A DNA stretch of 64,000 nt from CBDFKF01 sp965248765 (GTDB lineage Bacteria; Pseudomonadota; Alphaproteobacteria; VGEJ01): positions 1,426,001-1,490,000 of the forward strand of contig CBDFKF010000004.1 of assembly GCA_965248765.1 (NCBI GenBank), given 5' to 3'. The notes under the pieces were generated by a model, which had not been told where the DNA came from, searched no databases, and worked only from the letters and a program-made list of their open reading frames with translations. Below are positions 14,482-23,671 of this stretch, in pieces. The stretch's first letter is position 1. Each line of letters starts with the position of its first letter. A program made the translations under genes and the position numbers.

Positions 14482-16278
14482 TTACCGCTCGTCGGTCCGC
14501 AATGCCGCGATGAAAGCCTCCTGGGGGATGTTGACCTCGCCCACCGTGCGCATCCGCTTCTTACCCGCCTTCTGCTTTTCGAGAAGCTTACGCTTGCGGG
14601 TGGCGTCGCCGCCGTAGCACTTGGCTGTGACGTCCTTGCGCAACGCTCGTACGCTTTCGCGGGCGACAATGCGACCGCCGATCGCGGCCTGGATCGCCAC
14701 CTGGAACAGCTGGCGCGGGACCAGCTCCTTGAGGCGCTCGCAAAGAGCGCGGCCTCTGGCTTCCGCCCGTTCGCGGTGGACGATGGCGGCGAGTGCATCG
14801 ACCGGCTCGCCATTGATCAGGATCGAGAGCTTGACGAGAGCCCCGGGCTCGTAGCCGTCGAGCTGATAGTCGAAGCTCGCGTAGCCGCGGCTCGCCGACT
14901 TCAGCCGATCGTAGAAATCGAACACGATCTCGCTGAGCGGCAGCCGGTAGACGACGAGTGCGCGATTGCCGGCGTAGGTGAGATCGATCTGGCGGCCGCG
15001 GCGCTCCTCGCACAGGCCCAGAACCGCGCCGAGATGATCGTCGGGGACGAAGATCGTCGCCTTGATCCAAGGCTCCTCGATGCGCTCGATCCGGGTCGGA
15101 TCGGGCATGTCCACGGGGTTGTGCAGCTCGACCATCGAGCCGTCCGTCTGAAAGACCCGGTAGACGACGCTAGGTGCTGTCGTGATCAGGTCGAGGTCGA
15201 ACTCCCGTCCCAGTCGCTCTTGGATGATCTCCAGGTGCAAGAGGCCAAGGAAGCCGCAGCGAAAGCCCAGGCCAATGGCGGCCGAGCTCTCGGTCTCATA
15301 ATGGAAGCTCGCGTCGTTCAGGCGGAGTTTGGCGAGGCTTTCCCGGAGCCGACCGAAATCACCGGCATCAGCAGGGAAGAGACCGCAGAAGACGACCGGA
15401 ATGCTGGGTTTGAAGCCGGACAGCGGTGCTGGCGCGGGTCGCCGATCATCGGTGATCGTATCGCCGACTCTGGTTTCCGATATATCCTTGATGGCGGCGG
15501 TGAGGAAGCCGATCTCGCCGGGTACCAAAGCGTCGACCGGGCTCGGTTTGGGCGTAAAAACGCCGACTCGCTCGACGAGATGGGTGGCACCGGTTGCCAT
15601 CATTCGCACCCGCATGCCCTTTTTCAGAATGCCGTCCCGAATGCGCACGAGGATAACGACGCCGAGGTAGGGATCGTACCAGCTGTCGACTAGCAGCGCC
15701 TTCAGCGGTGCCTCCGCTTCGCCCGTGGGCGCGGGCAGTCGCGCGACGATCGCCTCGAGCACCTCGTCCACGCCGATTCCGAGCTTGGCCGAGACCTCCA
15801 CCGCCTGACTCGCATCTAGCCCGACGACGTCCTCGATCTGGCGGCGGACGCGTTCCGGCTCGGCAGCGGCGAGATCGATCTTGTTGAGGATGGTCACGAT
15901 CTCGTGGTTCACATCGGTCGCTTGATAGACATTGGCCAAGGTCTGCGCTTCAACGCCCTGGCTCGCATCGACGATCAGCACCGAGCCCTCGCAGGCGGCA
16001 AGCGAACGGCTGACCTCGTATGAGAAATCAACATGGCCCGGCGTGTCCATGAGATTGAGTTGGTACCTCTCGCCGTCACGCGCGGTGTATGAGAGGCGAA
16101 CGGTCTGAGCTTTGATGGTGATCCCGCGTTCGCGCTCGAGGTCCATCGAATCGAGTATCTGGTCCTTCATCTCGCGCGCCGGCATCCCACCGCATTGCTC
16201 GATCAGGCGATCAGCTAGTGTCGACTTGCCGTGATCGATGTGAGCGATGATGGCGAAATTGCGAATGTGCGAGAGCAT
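14482..16278 (-). CDS. lepA: Elongation factor 4 (LepA), back-translocating ribosomal GTPase
   Basis: The 598-residue length is usual for LepA. The G1 motif AHIDHGKST, the switch I RGITI, G3 DTPGHVDF and G4 NKID are present. The C-terminal domain specific to LepA follows, ending in the conserved KCYGGDATRKRKLLEKQKAG region. LepA is a membrane- and ribosome-associated GTPase that helps stalled or misregistered ribosomes and 30S maturation. It lies 17 bp downstream of pheT on the same strand and may be co-transcribed with it. Confidence 0.97.
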   Translation of the reverse strand: MLSHIRNFAIIAHIDHGKSTLADRLIEQCGGMPAREMKDQILDSMDLERERGITIKAQTVRLSYTARDGERYQLNLMDTPGHVDFSYEVSRSLAACEGSVLIVDASQGVEAQTLANVYQATDVNHEIVTILNKIDLAAAEPERVRRQIEDVVGLDASQAVEVSAKLGIGVDEVLEAIVARLPAPTGEAEAPLKALLVDSWYDPYLGVVILVRIRDGILKKGMRVRMMATGATHLVERVGVFTPKPSPVDALVPGEIGFLTAAIKDISETRVGDTITDDRRPAPAPLSGFKPSIPVVFCGLFPADAGDFGRLRESLAKLRLNDASFHYETESSAAIGLGFRCGFLGLLHLEIIQERLGREFDLDLITTAPSVVYRVFQTDGSMVELHNPVDMPDPTRIERIEEPWIKATIFVPDDHLGAVLGLCEERRGRQIDLTYAGNRALVVYRLPLSEIVFDFYDRLKSASRGYASFDYQLDGYEPGALVKLSILINGEPVDALAAIVHRERAEARGRALCERLKELVPRQLFQVAIQAAIGGRIVARESVRALRKDVTAKCYGGDATRKRKLLEKQKAGKKRMRTVGEVNIPQEAFIAALRTDER

Positions 16279-16295
16279 CGCTCTTCGCTACCAGA

Positions 16296-18701
16296 TCAGA
16301 TGCGCAAACTACCGCCGGTTGCCTTGCCGACCGCAACGACGATCTTCTTGGCGACCTTCTCGATCTCCGGGTCGGTGAGCGTCTTGTCGCTCGGCTGGAG
16401 CCGCACCGAGAGAGCGATCGATTTTCGGCCCTCGCCCAGCGCCTCGCCCTCGAACACATCGAAGACGGAGACATCGCTGATCAGTTCGCGATCGGCGCTG
16501 CTGGCCGCCCGGGCGACCGCGCCTGCTCGCACCTCCCGATCGACGACGAAGGCGAAATCGCGATCGACGGGAGGAAGGTCCGAGGCCTTAAGCGGCGGCC
16601 GGTTACGTCGGCCTACCGCCTTCGGTTGTGGCAGCGCGGCGAGGAATAGCTCGAAGCCGACGACCGTCCCCTCGAGGGCGAACTCTTCGAGGATGGCCGG
16701 GTGAATCGCGCCGAAGTGTCCTAGCACGGTCTTTGGCCCGAGCTTGAGCACTCCGGAGAGGCCGAGGTGATACCAGGCTGGGGCTTCCACCTCGATTTGC
16801 ACCTTGTCGATCGGCGCGCCGTAGGCGCTCAAGGCCTCCAGGATATCGCCCTTGGCGTCGAAGACGTCGATTGCGCGCTCTTCCTTGAGCCAGTGGCGCG
16901 AGCCGCTGGTGCCAAGCCGTAGGCCAGCAGCCGACATACTCTGGCCGGTGGGGGTATCATCCGTATAGACCGGCCCTAGTTCGAACAGCCGCACCTCGTC
17001 GTGGCCACGGTCGACGTTACGCCGGCAGGCCGCGAGGAGACTCGGCAACGGGCTTGGGCGCATCCATTCGAGGCCTGCGCTGATGGGGTTGGCGAGCCGC
17101 AGCGATTCCTGGCCGCCGCCGAACACCTGCGCCTGGCGCTCGGAAACGAACGACCAGGATACCGTCTCGACGAGGCCGCGCGCGGCGAGCGCCCGGCGAA
17201 CCATATTCACTCGACGTTGTGCGGGCCTAACCGCCGGGCGGGCCACAGCGGTTGCCCGCTCGAGCGGCACCGGCGGGATTCGATCGTAGCCCTTCACGCG
17301 GGTCACCTCTTCGACGAGATCGGCCTCGCCGACGATATCGCTCCGCCACGATGGCGGCGAGACCTGCAATGCCTCGCCGTTGGTCTCGATCTCGAAGCCA
17401 AGTGCGGTGAGCGTGTCCAACGTCTCGTTCTCCGGCAGCTCGAGACCGCCGAGGTGATAGACTCGCGATGGCCGAAATCGCAGGCTGCGCCGCCATTCGG
17501 CTGTGCTGCCGGCGACCACGACTTCGCTCGGCTCGCCGCCACACGTGTCGAGGACAAAGCGCGTCGCCATCTCGAGACCGGGCACCACGGACTCCGGGTC
17601 GACGCCACGCTCGAAGCGATAACGCGCATCACTCTCGATGTTGAGCTTGCGGCCGGTCTCGGCAGTTCGCACCGGGTCGAACAGTGCTGATTCGATGAAC
17701 ACGTTTACCGTCGTCTCGGTGCAGCCGGACGGTGCGCCGCCGATAATGCCGCCAAGCGCCAGTGCCCCATCGTCGTCGGCGATGACCGTTGCGCCATCAT
17801 CGAGATCATATTCGCGACCGTTGAGCGCCGATAACGTCTCGCCCGATCGCGAGAGGCGGACGTTAATATTGCCAGCCACCGTGTCAGCGTCGAAGACGTG
17901 AAGGGGACGGGCGAGATCGTATGTGACGAAGTTGGTCATATCGACGAGCGCTGAGATCGGGCGCAAACCGATCGCTCGCAGCCGATCCTGCATCCAGCGC
18001 GGGCTTGGACCGTTGGTCACGCCGCGGATATGGCGGCCGCCGAACATCGGACAGGCGGTCGCGGTCGCGGCCGTGAAGTCGAGCTGGACACCGATTGGGC
18101 TCTCATACTGCCCTGGTATCGTGACGACCGCTCGGTCCGTGAGCGTGCCATGGCCGGCCGCGGCGAGGTCGCGCGCGATGCCACGAACGCCAAGGCAGTC
18201 CTGGCGGTTCGGCGTGATCGCTATCTCGAAGATCGGATCATCGAGCCCCGCAATGGTGGCGAACGGCGCTCCCACCTGCTGATCGGCGCCGAGTTCAATG
18301 ATCCCCTCGTGGTCGTCGCCCAGGCCCATCTCGCGTTCCGAGACCAGCATGCCATTGCTCTCGACGCCGCGGATCTTGGTCGACTTGAGTAGCAACCCGG
18401 TGCCCGGGATCGTCACTCCGACCGGCGCGAAGACGCCCACCATACCCGTGCGGGCGTTCGGGGCGCCGCAGACAACCTGGGCCACGCCCGAGGCCGTCTC
18501 GACTCGGCACACCTTCAGCCGGTCGGCGTTCGGGTGCTGCGTTGCTTCCAATACGCGCGCCACGGTGAATGCCGCCAGGTCAGCGGCCGGATCGCTCAGC
18601 GACTCGATCTCAAGGCCGAGGGCGGTAAGCGTCTCGCTCAGTCTCTCCGAATCAACATCGGTTGCCAGATGCTCCTTCAGCCAGCCCAAAGTGAACTTCA
18701 T
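16296..18701 (-). CDS. pheT: Phenylalanyl-tRNA synthetase beta subunit
   Basis: The protein is 801 residues long, the usual size. It begins MKFTLGWLKEHL, continues through the tRNA-binding OB fold (FTVARVLEATQHPNADRLKV) and the B3/B4 and B5 domains, and ends in the FDX-ACB anticodon-binding domain. Together with PheS it forms the alpha2-beta2 enzyme that charges tRNA-Phe. The gene follows pheS after 46 bp. All domains are complete. Confidence 0.97.
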   Translation of the reverse strand: MKFTLGWLKEHLATDVDSERLSETLTALGLEIESLSDPAADLAAFTVARVLEATQHPNADRLKVCRVETASGVAQVVCGAPNARTGMVGVFAPVGVTIPGTGLLLKSTKIRGVESNGMLVSEREMGLGDDHEGIIELGADQQVGAPFATIAGLDDPIFEIAITPNRQDCLGVRGIARDLAAAGHGTLTDRAVVTIPGQYESPIGVQLDFTAATATACPMFGGRHIRGVTNGPSPRWMQDRLRAIGLRPISALVDMTNFVTYDLARPLHVFDADTVAGNINVRLSRSGETLSALNGREYDLDDGATVIADDDGALALGGIIGGAPSGCTETTVNVFIESALFDPVRTAETGRKLNIESDARYRFERGVDPESVVPGLEMATRFVLDTCGGEPSEVVVAGSTAEWRRSLRFRPSRVYHLGGLELPENETLDTLTALGFEIETNGEALQVSPPSWRSDIVGEADLVEEVTRVKGYDRIPPVPLERATAVARPAVRPAQRRVNMVRRALAARGLVETVSWSFVSERQAQVFGGGQESLRLANPISAGLEWMRPSPLPSLLAACRRNVDRGHDEVRLFELGPVYTDDTPTGQSMSAAGLRLGTSGSRHWLKEERAIDVFDAKGDILEALSAYGAPIDKVQIEVEAPAWYHLGLSGVLKLGPKTVLGHFGAIHPAILEEFALEGTVVGFELFLAALPQPKAVGRRNRPPLKASDLPPVDRDFAFVVDREVRAGAVARAASSADRELISDVSVFDVFEGEALGEGRKSIALSVRLQPSDKTLTDPEIEKVAKKIVVAVGKATGGSLRI

Positions 18702-18747
18702 TGCGCTTCGCCCATCATCGCGCGAACGCGCGCAACAGTACCGAGGT

Positions 18748-19824
18748 TCATCGGGCTAGCCCCATCGCCAGGCTGGGAACATCCAGCGGCATGAAGCCGT
18801 AGTGGTGCAGCCAACGGAGGTCGGAGTCAAAAAACGCGCGGAGATCCGGAATGCCGTACTTGAGCATCGCCGCGCGATCGATGCCCAAACCGAAGGCAAA
18901 GCCCTGATACTCGTCGGGATCGACGCCGACGTGTTCCAGCACCCGTCGATGGACCATGCCGCAGCCGAGAATCTCGAGCCAATCGTCGCCCTCGCCGATG
19001 ACGATCTCGCCGGCACGCCGGTCACAGCCGATGTCCATCTCGGCAGACGGCTCGGTGAAGGGAAAGTAGCTCGGACGGAAACGCATCCGCAGCGCGTCGA
19101 TCTCGAAGAACGTGCGGGCGAAGGTCTCGAGGCACCCTTTGAGATGACCCATGTGGATTGAACGGTCGATCGCCAGGCCCTCTATCTGGTGGAACATCGG
19201 TGTGTGGGTCTGATCGGAATCGCAACGGTAAGTACGACCGGGAGCGATGATGCGAAAGGGTGGCCGCCCTGTTTGCATCGAGCGGATCTGCACCGGCGAG
19301 GTGTGGGTGCGCAGCAACTTGTCGGTGCCGGCGAGGTAGAATGTGTCGTGCATCTGCCGCGCCGGGTGCTCCGGCGGGATGTTGAGGGCCGTGAAGTTGT
19401 GGAAGTCGTCCTCGATGTCCGGTCCCTCGGCGACCTCAAATCCCATGTCGGCGAAGATCGCGATGAGCTCTTCGGTGACCTGGCTCACAGGATGAATGGA
19501 ACCTTGCGCGCTGGGTCTCGGCGCGAGTGTTACATCGGCCGCCTCTTCGGCGAGACGTGCATCCACTTCGGCGCGCCGCAGCTCGCGCTCGCGTACCGCT
19601 ATGGCTTCGACCAGGTTCGTCTTGAGTTGATTGAGAGCCGGACCCGCGCTCCTCCGTTCCTCGGGCGCCATCGTCCCCAGCCTGTGCATCAGCTCGGTGA
19701 CGCGTCCTTTGCGCCCGAGCGATGCCACCCGGACCTGCTCGAGTGCCCGGGAATCGCCCGCGCTCGCGATCGCGCCCAGCACCTCGCGGCCAAGCTCTTC
19801 AACCTCTTGCATCAAATTGCCCAT
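18748..19824 (-). CDS. pheS: Phenylalanyl-tRNA synthetase alpha subunit
   Basis: The protein is 358 residues long, with an N-terminal coiled coil and a class II catalytic core. Motif 2 appears as FRIIAPGRTYRCDSDQTHTP and motif 3 as FGLGIDRAAMLKYGIPDLR. It supplies the active site for phenylalanine activation. It follows rplT by 44 bp on the same strand, so rpmI, rplT, pheS and pheT form one transcription unit. Confidence 0.97.
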   Translation of the reverse strand: MGNLMQEVEELGREVLGAIASAGDSRALEQVRVASLGRKGRVTELMHRLGTMAPEERRSAGPALNQLKTNLVEAIAVRERELRRAEVDARLAEEAADVTLAPRPSAQGSIHPVSQVTEELIAIFADMGFEVAEGPDIEDDFHNFTALNIPPEHPARQMHDTFYLAGTDKLLRTHTSPVQIRSMQTGRPPFRIIAPGRTYRCDSDQTHTPMFHQIEGLAIDRSIHMGHLKGCLETFARTFFEIDALRMRFRPSYFPFTEPSAEMDIGCDRRAGEIVIGEGDDWLEILGCGMVHRRVLEHVGVDPDEYQGFAFGLGIDRAAMLKYGIPDLRAFFDSDLRWLHHYGFMPLDVPSLAMGLAR

Positions 19825-19868
19825 GGCAGGTCGAGCCTGCGTGAGAGTCGTCGCAGGGCGCGGCCGTC

Positions 19869-20237
19869 TCAGGCTGGCTTTGCTGCGAGCGCCGCTTTGG
19901 CCTGGACGACCAGCGCGGCAAACGCTTCGGGATCGCGCACCGCGATGTCGGCTAGCACTTTGCGGTCAAGCCCGATACCAGCGCACTTCAGGCCGTTCAT
20001 GAATCGGCCGTAGGTCAGTCCTTGCAGGCGGGCTGCGGCGTTGATCCGCTGGATCCACAAGCCGCGGAAAGCGCGCTTGCGGTTGCGACGGTCGCGATAG
20101 GCATATTGCAGGCCCTTCTCGACCTTCTCGAGCGCCACCCGGAAAGCAGAGCGCCCGCGCCCGCGGTAACCGCGGGCCATCTCGAGGACTTTCTTGTGGC
20201 GCGCGTGAGCGACCACGCCGCGCTTAACCCGTGCCAT
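19869..20237 (-). CDS. rplT: 50S ribosomal protein L20
   Basis: This 122-residue protein starts MARVKRGVVAHARHKKVLEM and contains the conserved RKRAFRGLWIQRINAAAR core. L20 is an early assembly protein of the large subunit. In several bacteria it also represses its own operon by binding the rpmI-rplT mRNA leader. The gene lies 12 bp downstream of rpmI. Confidence 0.97.
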   Translation of the reverse strand: MARVKRGVVAHARHKKVLEMARGYRGRGRSAFRVALEKVEKGLQYAYRDRRNRKRAFRGLWIQRINAAARLQGLTYGRFMNGLKCAGIGLDRKVLADIAVRDPEAFAALVVQAKAALAAKPA

Positions 20238-20249
20238 TCGAAGCCTCCG

Positions 20250-20447
20250 TCAGCCGTACGGCATGAACTTCTTGATGAGCTTCACGTCATGATCGGACAG
20301 GCTGGTCGTGCCACGCTTCTTGCGGATCTGCTTCGGCGTGCGTTTGATCATGAAATGCCTCTTGCCGGCGTGATTCCGGCGCACCTTGCCGGTCGCCGTG
20401 AGACCAAAACGTCCTTTTGTACTGCTTTTGGTCTTGAGCTTCGGCAT
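20250..20447 (-). CDS. rpmI: 50S ribosomal protein L35
   Basis: This 65-residue protein starts MPKLKTKSSTKGRFGLTATG and ends KLIKKFMPYG, typical of L35. The ATG at 20447 was chosen by homology; the open frame extends upstream without similarity. A sigma-70-like promoter lies 34 bp upstream. Confidence 0.96.
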   Translation of the reverse strand: MPKLKTKSSTKGRFGLTATGKVRRNHAGKRHFMIKRTPKQIRKKRGTTSLSDHDVKLIKKFMPYG

Positions 20448-20480
20448 ATTGGCCGCCGTCTGAGGCCGGTCGAGGCGAGG

Positions 20481-20509
20481 GTTATAGCTATCGCCCTGGG
20501 CGAATGCAA
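20481..20509 (-). promoter_or_regulatory. Sigma-70-like promoter of rpmI-rplT-pheST
   Basis: On the minus strand TTGCAT and TATAAC are separated by exactly 17 bases, ending 33 bases before the rpmI ATG. The short leader leaves little room for an attenuator. Confidence 0.55.
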
Positions 20510-20622
20510 GCAGACCGCGCCCTCGCGTCGTGAAACCCGGCGCGCACGGGTCGGTGCATCTAGAGCATGGATACACGCGCTCCAAGCCCCTCCCCGGGAT
20601 TTCAGGTGCATCAGATTGAGGC

Positions 20623-20785
20623 GTCAGAATACTTTACACTTCACGAGGGCCGCCTCATCGCCGCAAAAGCGCAGAAATCAGGCGATTCCGCCGTCATCAC
20701 ACGGCAATCGCGCGAGGCGGGGTGTCAGAGTATTTTACAGTTTCACCATATGGCTCTTGCAGGTTCACCATATGGCTCTTGCAGG
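20623..20785. repeat. Repeated motifs in the infC-rpmI gap: two 16-bp copies and one 22-bp tandem duplication
   Basis: The 601-bp gap between infC and rpmI has no gene. GTCAGARTAYTTTACA occurs at 20623-20638 and 20724-20739 (14 of 16 identical). A 22-bp sequence starting TTCACCATATGG is perfectly duplicated in tandem at 20742-20763 and 20764-20785. The stretch is A/T-richer than its surroundings. It looks like duplicated regulatory DNA or the remains of an inserted repeat. Confidence 0.7.
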
Positions 20786-20986
20786 CGATCTGCTAAGTAA
20801 CTGGAATTCATAGCCATTCATGGATGGCGCAGAAATTGCTATGAAGGCACCAACGGAGTGGAGTCTGTGAGGAGGAGCGTTCCCGCGGTGGCGACGGTCG
20901 CCGGTTTGTGAGGGCCGCGTTCAAGGGCGGCCCAGACATGTGATCACTTCGCGGCGCGCCCGAATGGGTGGCTCCGCGACGGCAAG

Positions 20987-21009
20987 ACGGCGGCTATCGA
21001 AGCCGCCGT
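20987..21009. terminator. Hairpin downstream of infC
   Basis: ACGGCGGCT, loop ATCGA, AGCCGCCGT is a perfect 9-bp stem. A T-rich stretch follows only on the plus strand, so its use as a terminator for infC (minus strand) is uncertain. It lies 41 bp past the infC stop. Confidence 0.4.
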
Positions 21010-21049
21010 TTCCTTTGTTGTGGACTGAGCCGCCACCGCCTTCATGGTC

Positions 21050-21589
21050 TCAGCGCGGCGATATCACCATCGTCATCAACCGGCCTTCCATCTTGGGAAA
21101 CTGCTCGACCTTGGCCAGTTGCAGTAGATCGTCGCGGATGCGCTCGAGCACAAGTTGGCCAAGCTCCTGGTGGGCGAGCTCGCGACCGCGGAAGCGGACG
21201 GTGACCTTGACCTTGTCGCCCTCATTGAGGAATCGGACCATCGAGCGCATTTTGACGTCGTAGTCATGGACGTCGATGCTCGGCCGCATCTTGATTTCCT
21301 TGACCTCGAAGGTCTTCTGCTTCTTGCGGGCAAGATTCGCCTTTTTCTGGGCTTCGTATTTGTATTTGCCGTAGTCGAGAAGCTTGCAGACGGGCGGCTC
21401 CGAATTAGGCGCCACCTCGACGAGGTCCAACGCCGCGTCCGTCGCGCGTCTGAGGCCCTCCTCAAGACTGACGATCCCTACGACCTCGCCGTCTGCGTTG
21501 ATGAGCCGAACGTCCGACGCGTCGATCATCTCGTTAACACGCGGCCCCTTGGACGTCGGCGGCGGCGCTGCAAATGGCCTTCGTGCTAT
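21050..21589 (-). CDS. infC: Translation initiation factor IF-3, with a non-standard ATA start
   Basis: The internal ATG at 21529 would give 159 residues starting MIDASDVRLINADGEVVGIV. Upstream in frame are 20 more codons that read ARRPFAAPPPTSKGPRVNE after the first codon, the exact N-terminus expected for alphaproteobacterial IF-3. The first codon is ATA, 8 bases after an AAGGGAG ribosome-binding site. In E. coli infC starts at AUU and IF-3 represses its own synthesis by rejecting that start, so the ATA start fits the same feedback. The N- and C-terminal IF-3 domains are complete (179 residues). IF-3 binds the 30S subunit and checks start-codon pairing. Confidence 0.93.
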   Translation of the reverse strand: MARRPFAAPPPTSKGPRVNEMIDASDVRLINADGEVVGIVSLEEGLRRATDAALDLVEVAPNSEPPVCKLLDYGKYKYEAQKKANLARKKQKTFEVKEIKMRPSIDVHDYDVKMRSMVRFLNEGDKVKVTVRFRGRELAHQELGQLVLERIRDDLLQLAKVEQFPKMEGRLMTMVISPR

Positions 21590-21647
21590 GTAGTCAGCTC
21601 CCTTGGCGCGGCGGTCATTACTGGCAGCTCACTCGGCTCACCTACCA

Positions 21648-23582
21648 TCAAATAGCGGGCAATCGAGCTTCATCCGCAAGTCTAGCCACTGCCTCGTCAA
21701 GAGCAAGGCTTTCTTGCCCGCGGCTCCCCAGCCGGCGCAGGGCGACCGTCTGATCATCGGTTTCGCGTTTGCCGATCGCCAGAATGGCGGGGATCTTGGC
21801 AAGCGAGTGCTCGCGCACCTTGTAACCGATCTTCTCGTTGCGTAGGTCGAGGTCAACACGCAGGCCTGCGCTCCCCAGCCGCTCTGCGACGTCGCGGGCG
21901 AACGCATCACCGTCGCTTGTGATGGTGGCGACGACCGCCTGCAGCGGCGCGAGCCACAATGGGAAATGTCCGGCGTACTGCTCGATCAGGATACCGGTGA
22001 AACGCTCGAACGAGCCGAGAATGGTGCGGTGCAACATCACCGGCCGGTGTTTCGCTCCGTCCTCGCCGATATAGCTCGCATCGAGTCTCTCGGGCAGGAC
22101 AAAGTCGACCTGCAAGGTACCGCATTGCCACTGCCGGCCGATCGCATCGGTTAGCACGAAGTCGAGCTTCGGCCCGTAAAACGCGCCGTCCCCGGGGTTG
22201 AGTTCATAGTCGAGCCCGATCGCCTCGACGGCATCGCGCAGCGCGCCCTCGGCCTTGTCCCAGATCGCGTCGACGCCGGCCCGCACCGGCGGCCGATCCG
22301 AAAACTTGGCCGACACCTCGTTGAATCCGAAGTCGCCGTAGACCCGTAACAAAAGCCGCACGAAGGCCTCGGTCTCCGAGTTGATCTGGTCTTCGGTGCA
22401 GAAGATGTGGGCGTCGTCCTGGTTGAAATTGCGCACCCGCATCAGGCCGTGCAGGGCGCCCGACGGCTCGTAGCGGTGACAGGAGCCGAACTCCGCCATC
22501 CGTAGCGGCAGCTCGCGATAGCTTTTGAGTCCCTGACGGAAGATCTGCACGTGGCCGGGGCAGTTCATCGGCTTGAGCGCGAAGGTCCGGTCCTCGGAAT
22601 CCATGGTGTACATGTTCTCGCGGAACTTCTCCCAGTGGCCCGAGGCCTCCCACAAGGTGCGGTCGATAAGCTGCGGGGTCTTGACCTCGATATAGCCCGC
22701 CGCATCGAGCCGGCCGCGCATGTACCCCTCCAGGGTGCGGTAGAGCTGCCAGCCTTTGGGGTGCCAGAACACCATGCCGGCGGCCTCCTCCTGCTGGTGG
22801 AAGAGGCTCATCTCGCGGCCCAGGCGCCGGTGGTCGCGGCGCTCGGCCTCGGCCAGCCGGTGGAGGTAGGAATCCAGCTCCTTCGGGTCCCGCCAAGCGG
22901 TGCCATAGACCCGCTGCAGCATGGCGTTCCGCGAATCCCCGCGCCAATAGGCGCCGGCCACCTTCATCAGCTTGAAGGCCTTGCCGAGCTTGCCCGTAGA
23001 CGGCAGATGCGGCCCGCGGCAGAGATCGACGAAGTCGCCCTGGCGGTAGAGGGTGATCGGCTCGTCGCGCGGCAGATCGGCGATGATCTCGGCCTTGTAA
23101 TGCTCGCCGATCGATTTGAAGAACTCGATTGCCTCGCTGCGGGCCCAAACCTCGCGGGTGATGATCTCATCGCGGTCGACGATCTCGCGCATCCGCGCTT
23201 CCATCGTCTCGAGATCTTCCGGGGTGAAGGGTTCCGCTCGCGAGAAGTCGTAATAGAAGCCATCCTCGATCGCCGGGCCGATGGTCACCTGGATGTCCGG
23301 CCACAGCTCCTTGGCTGCCTCGGCGAGCGCATGCGCGGCATCGTGGCGCAGCAGCTCGAGCGCGTCGCCATCGGTTCGGGTGACGATCTCGACGGTGGCA
23401 TCGGCCTCAACTTCGCGCCCAAGATCGCGGGGCTCGCCGTCGATGCGCACGGCCAGCGCTGCACGCGCCAATCCTGCCCCGATGTCGGCGGCGATAATCG
23501 CACCGCTCACCGGTCCGCCATACGTCCGCACGCTACCATCGGGCAGGGTGATCGCGACGTTATGGGCGGCTGCCTCGGACAT
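21648..23582 (-). CDS. thrS: Threonyl-tRNA synthetase
   Basis: The protein is 644 residues long. An N-terminal TGS domain (ITLPDGSVRTYGG) and an editing domain with HDAAHALAEAAKELWP are followed by the class II core. Zinc ligands are in MNCPGHVQIF and in the HRYEPSGALHGLMR region. The anticodon-binding domain is complete. It charges and proofreads tRNA-Thr. It starts 58 bp upstream of the infC start on the same strand, the common order thrS-infC. Confidence 0.97.
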   Translation of the reverse strand: MSEAAAHNVAITLPDGSVRTYGGPVSGAIIAADIGAGLARAALAVRIDGEPRDLGREVEADATVEIVTRTDGDALELLRHDAAHALAEAAKELWPDIQVTIGPAIEDGFYYDFSRAEPFTPEDLETMEARMREIVDRDEIITREVWARSEAIEFFKSIGEHYKAEIIADLPRDEPITLYRQGDFVDLCRGPHLPSTGKLGKAFKLMKVAGAYWRGDSRNAMLQRVYGTAWRDPKELDSYLHRLAEAERRDHRRLGREMSLFHQQEEAAGMVFWHPKGWQLYRTLEGYMRGRLDAAGYIEVKTPQLIDRTLWEASGHWEKFRENMYTMDSEDRTFALKPMNCPGHVQIFRQGLKSYRELPLRMAEFGSCHRYEPSGALHGLMRVRNFNQDDAHIFCTEDQINSETEAFVRLLLRVYGDFGFNEVSAKFSDRPPVRAGVDAIWDKAEGALRDAVEAIGLDYELNPGDGAFYGPKLDFVLTDAIGRQWQCGTLQVDFVLPERLDASYIGEDGAKHRPVMLHRTILGSFERFTGILIEQYAGHFPLWLAPLQAVVATITSDGDAFARDVAERLGSAGLRVDLDLRNEKIGYKVREHSLAKIPAILAIGKRETDDQTVALRRLGSRGQESLALDEAVARLADEARLPAI

Positions 23583-23640
23583 TCCCGGCTCCTCTTAAAC
23601 TTCCGGGCAACTTAGGAGCTTCGTGAAGGGTGTCAAGGAG

Positions 23641-23658
23641 CGCCCGCTCGTGCGGGCG
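23641..23658. terminator. Short GC hairpin between the dioxygenase gene and thrS
   Basis: CGCCCGC-TCGT-GCGGGCG is a perfect 7-bp stem 14 bp past the dioxygenase stop. No U-run follows on the minus strand, so termination strength is doubtful. Confidence 0.35.
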
Positions 23659-23671
23659 ACAAGCGCACGCG

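Noticed and set aside
20623..20739. Motifs considered as upstream sequences of PEP-CTERM protein genes
   Set aside because: The TGTAAA...TGAC look is suggestive but no PEP-CTERM protein or exosortase gene lies in the window, so no such claim is made.
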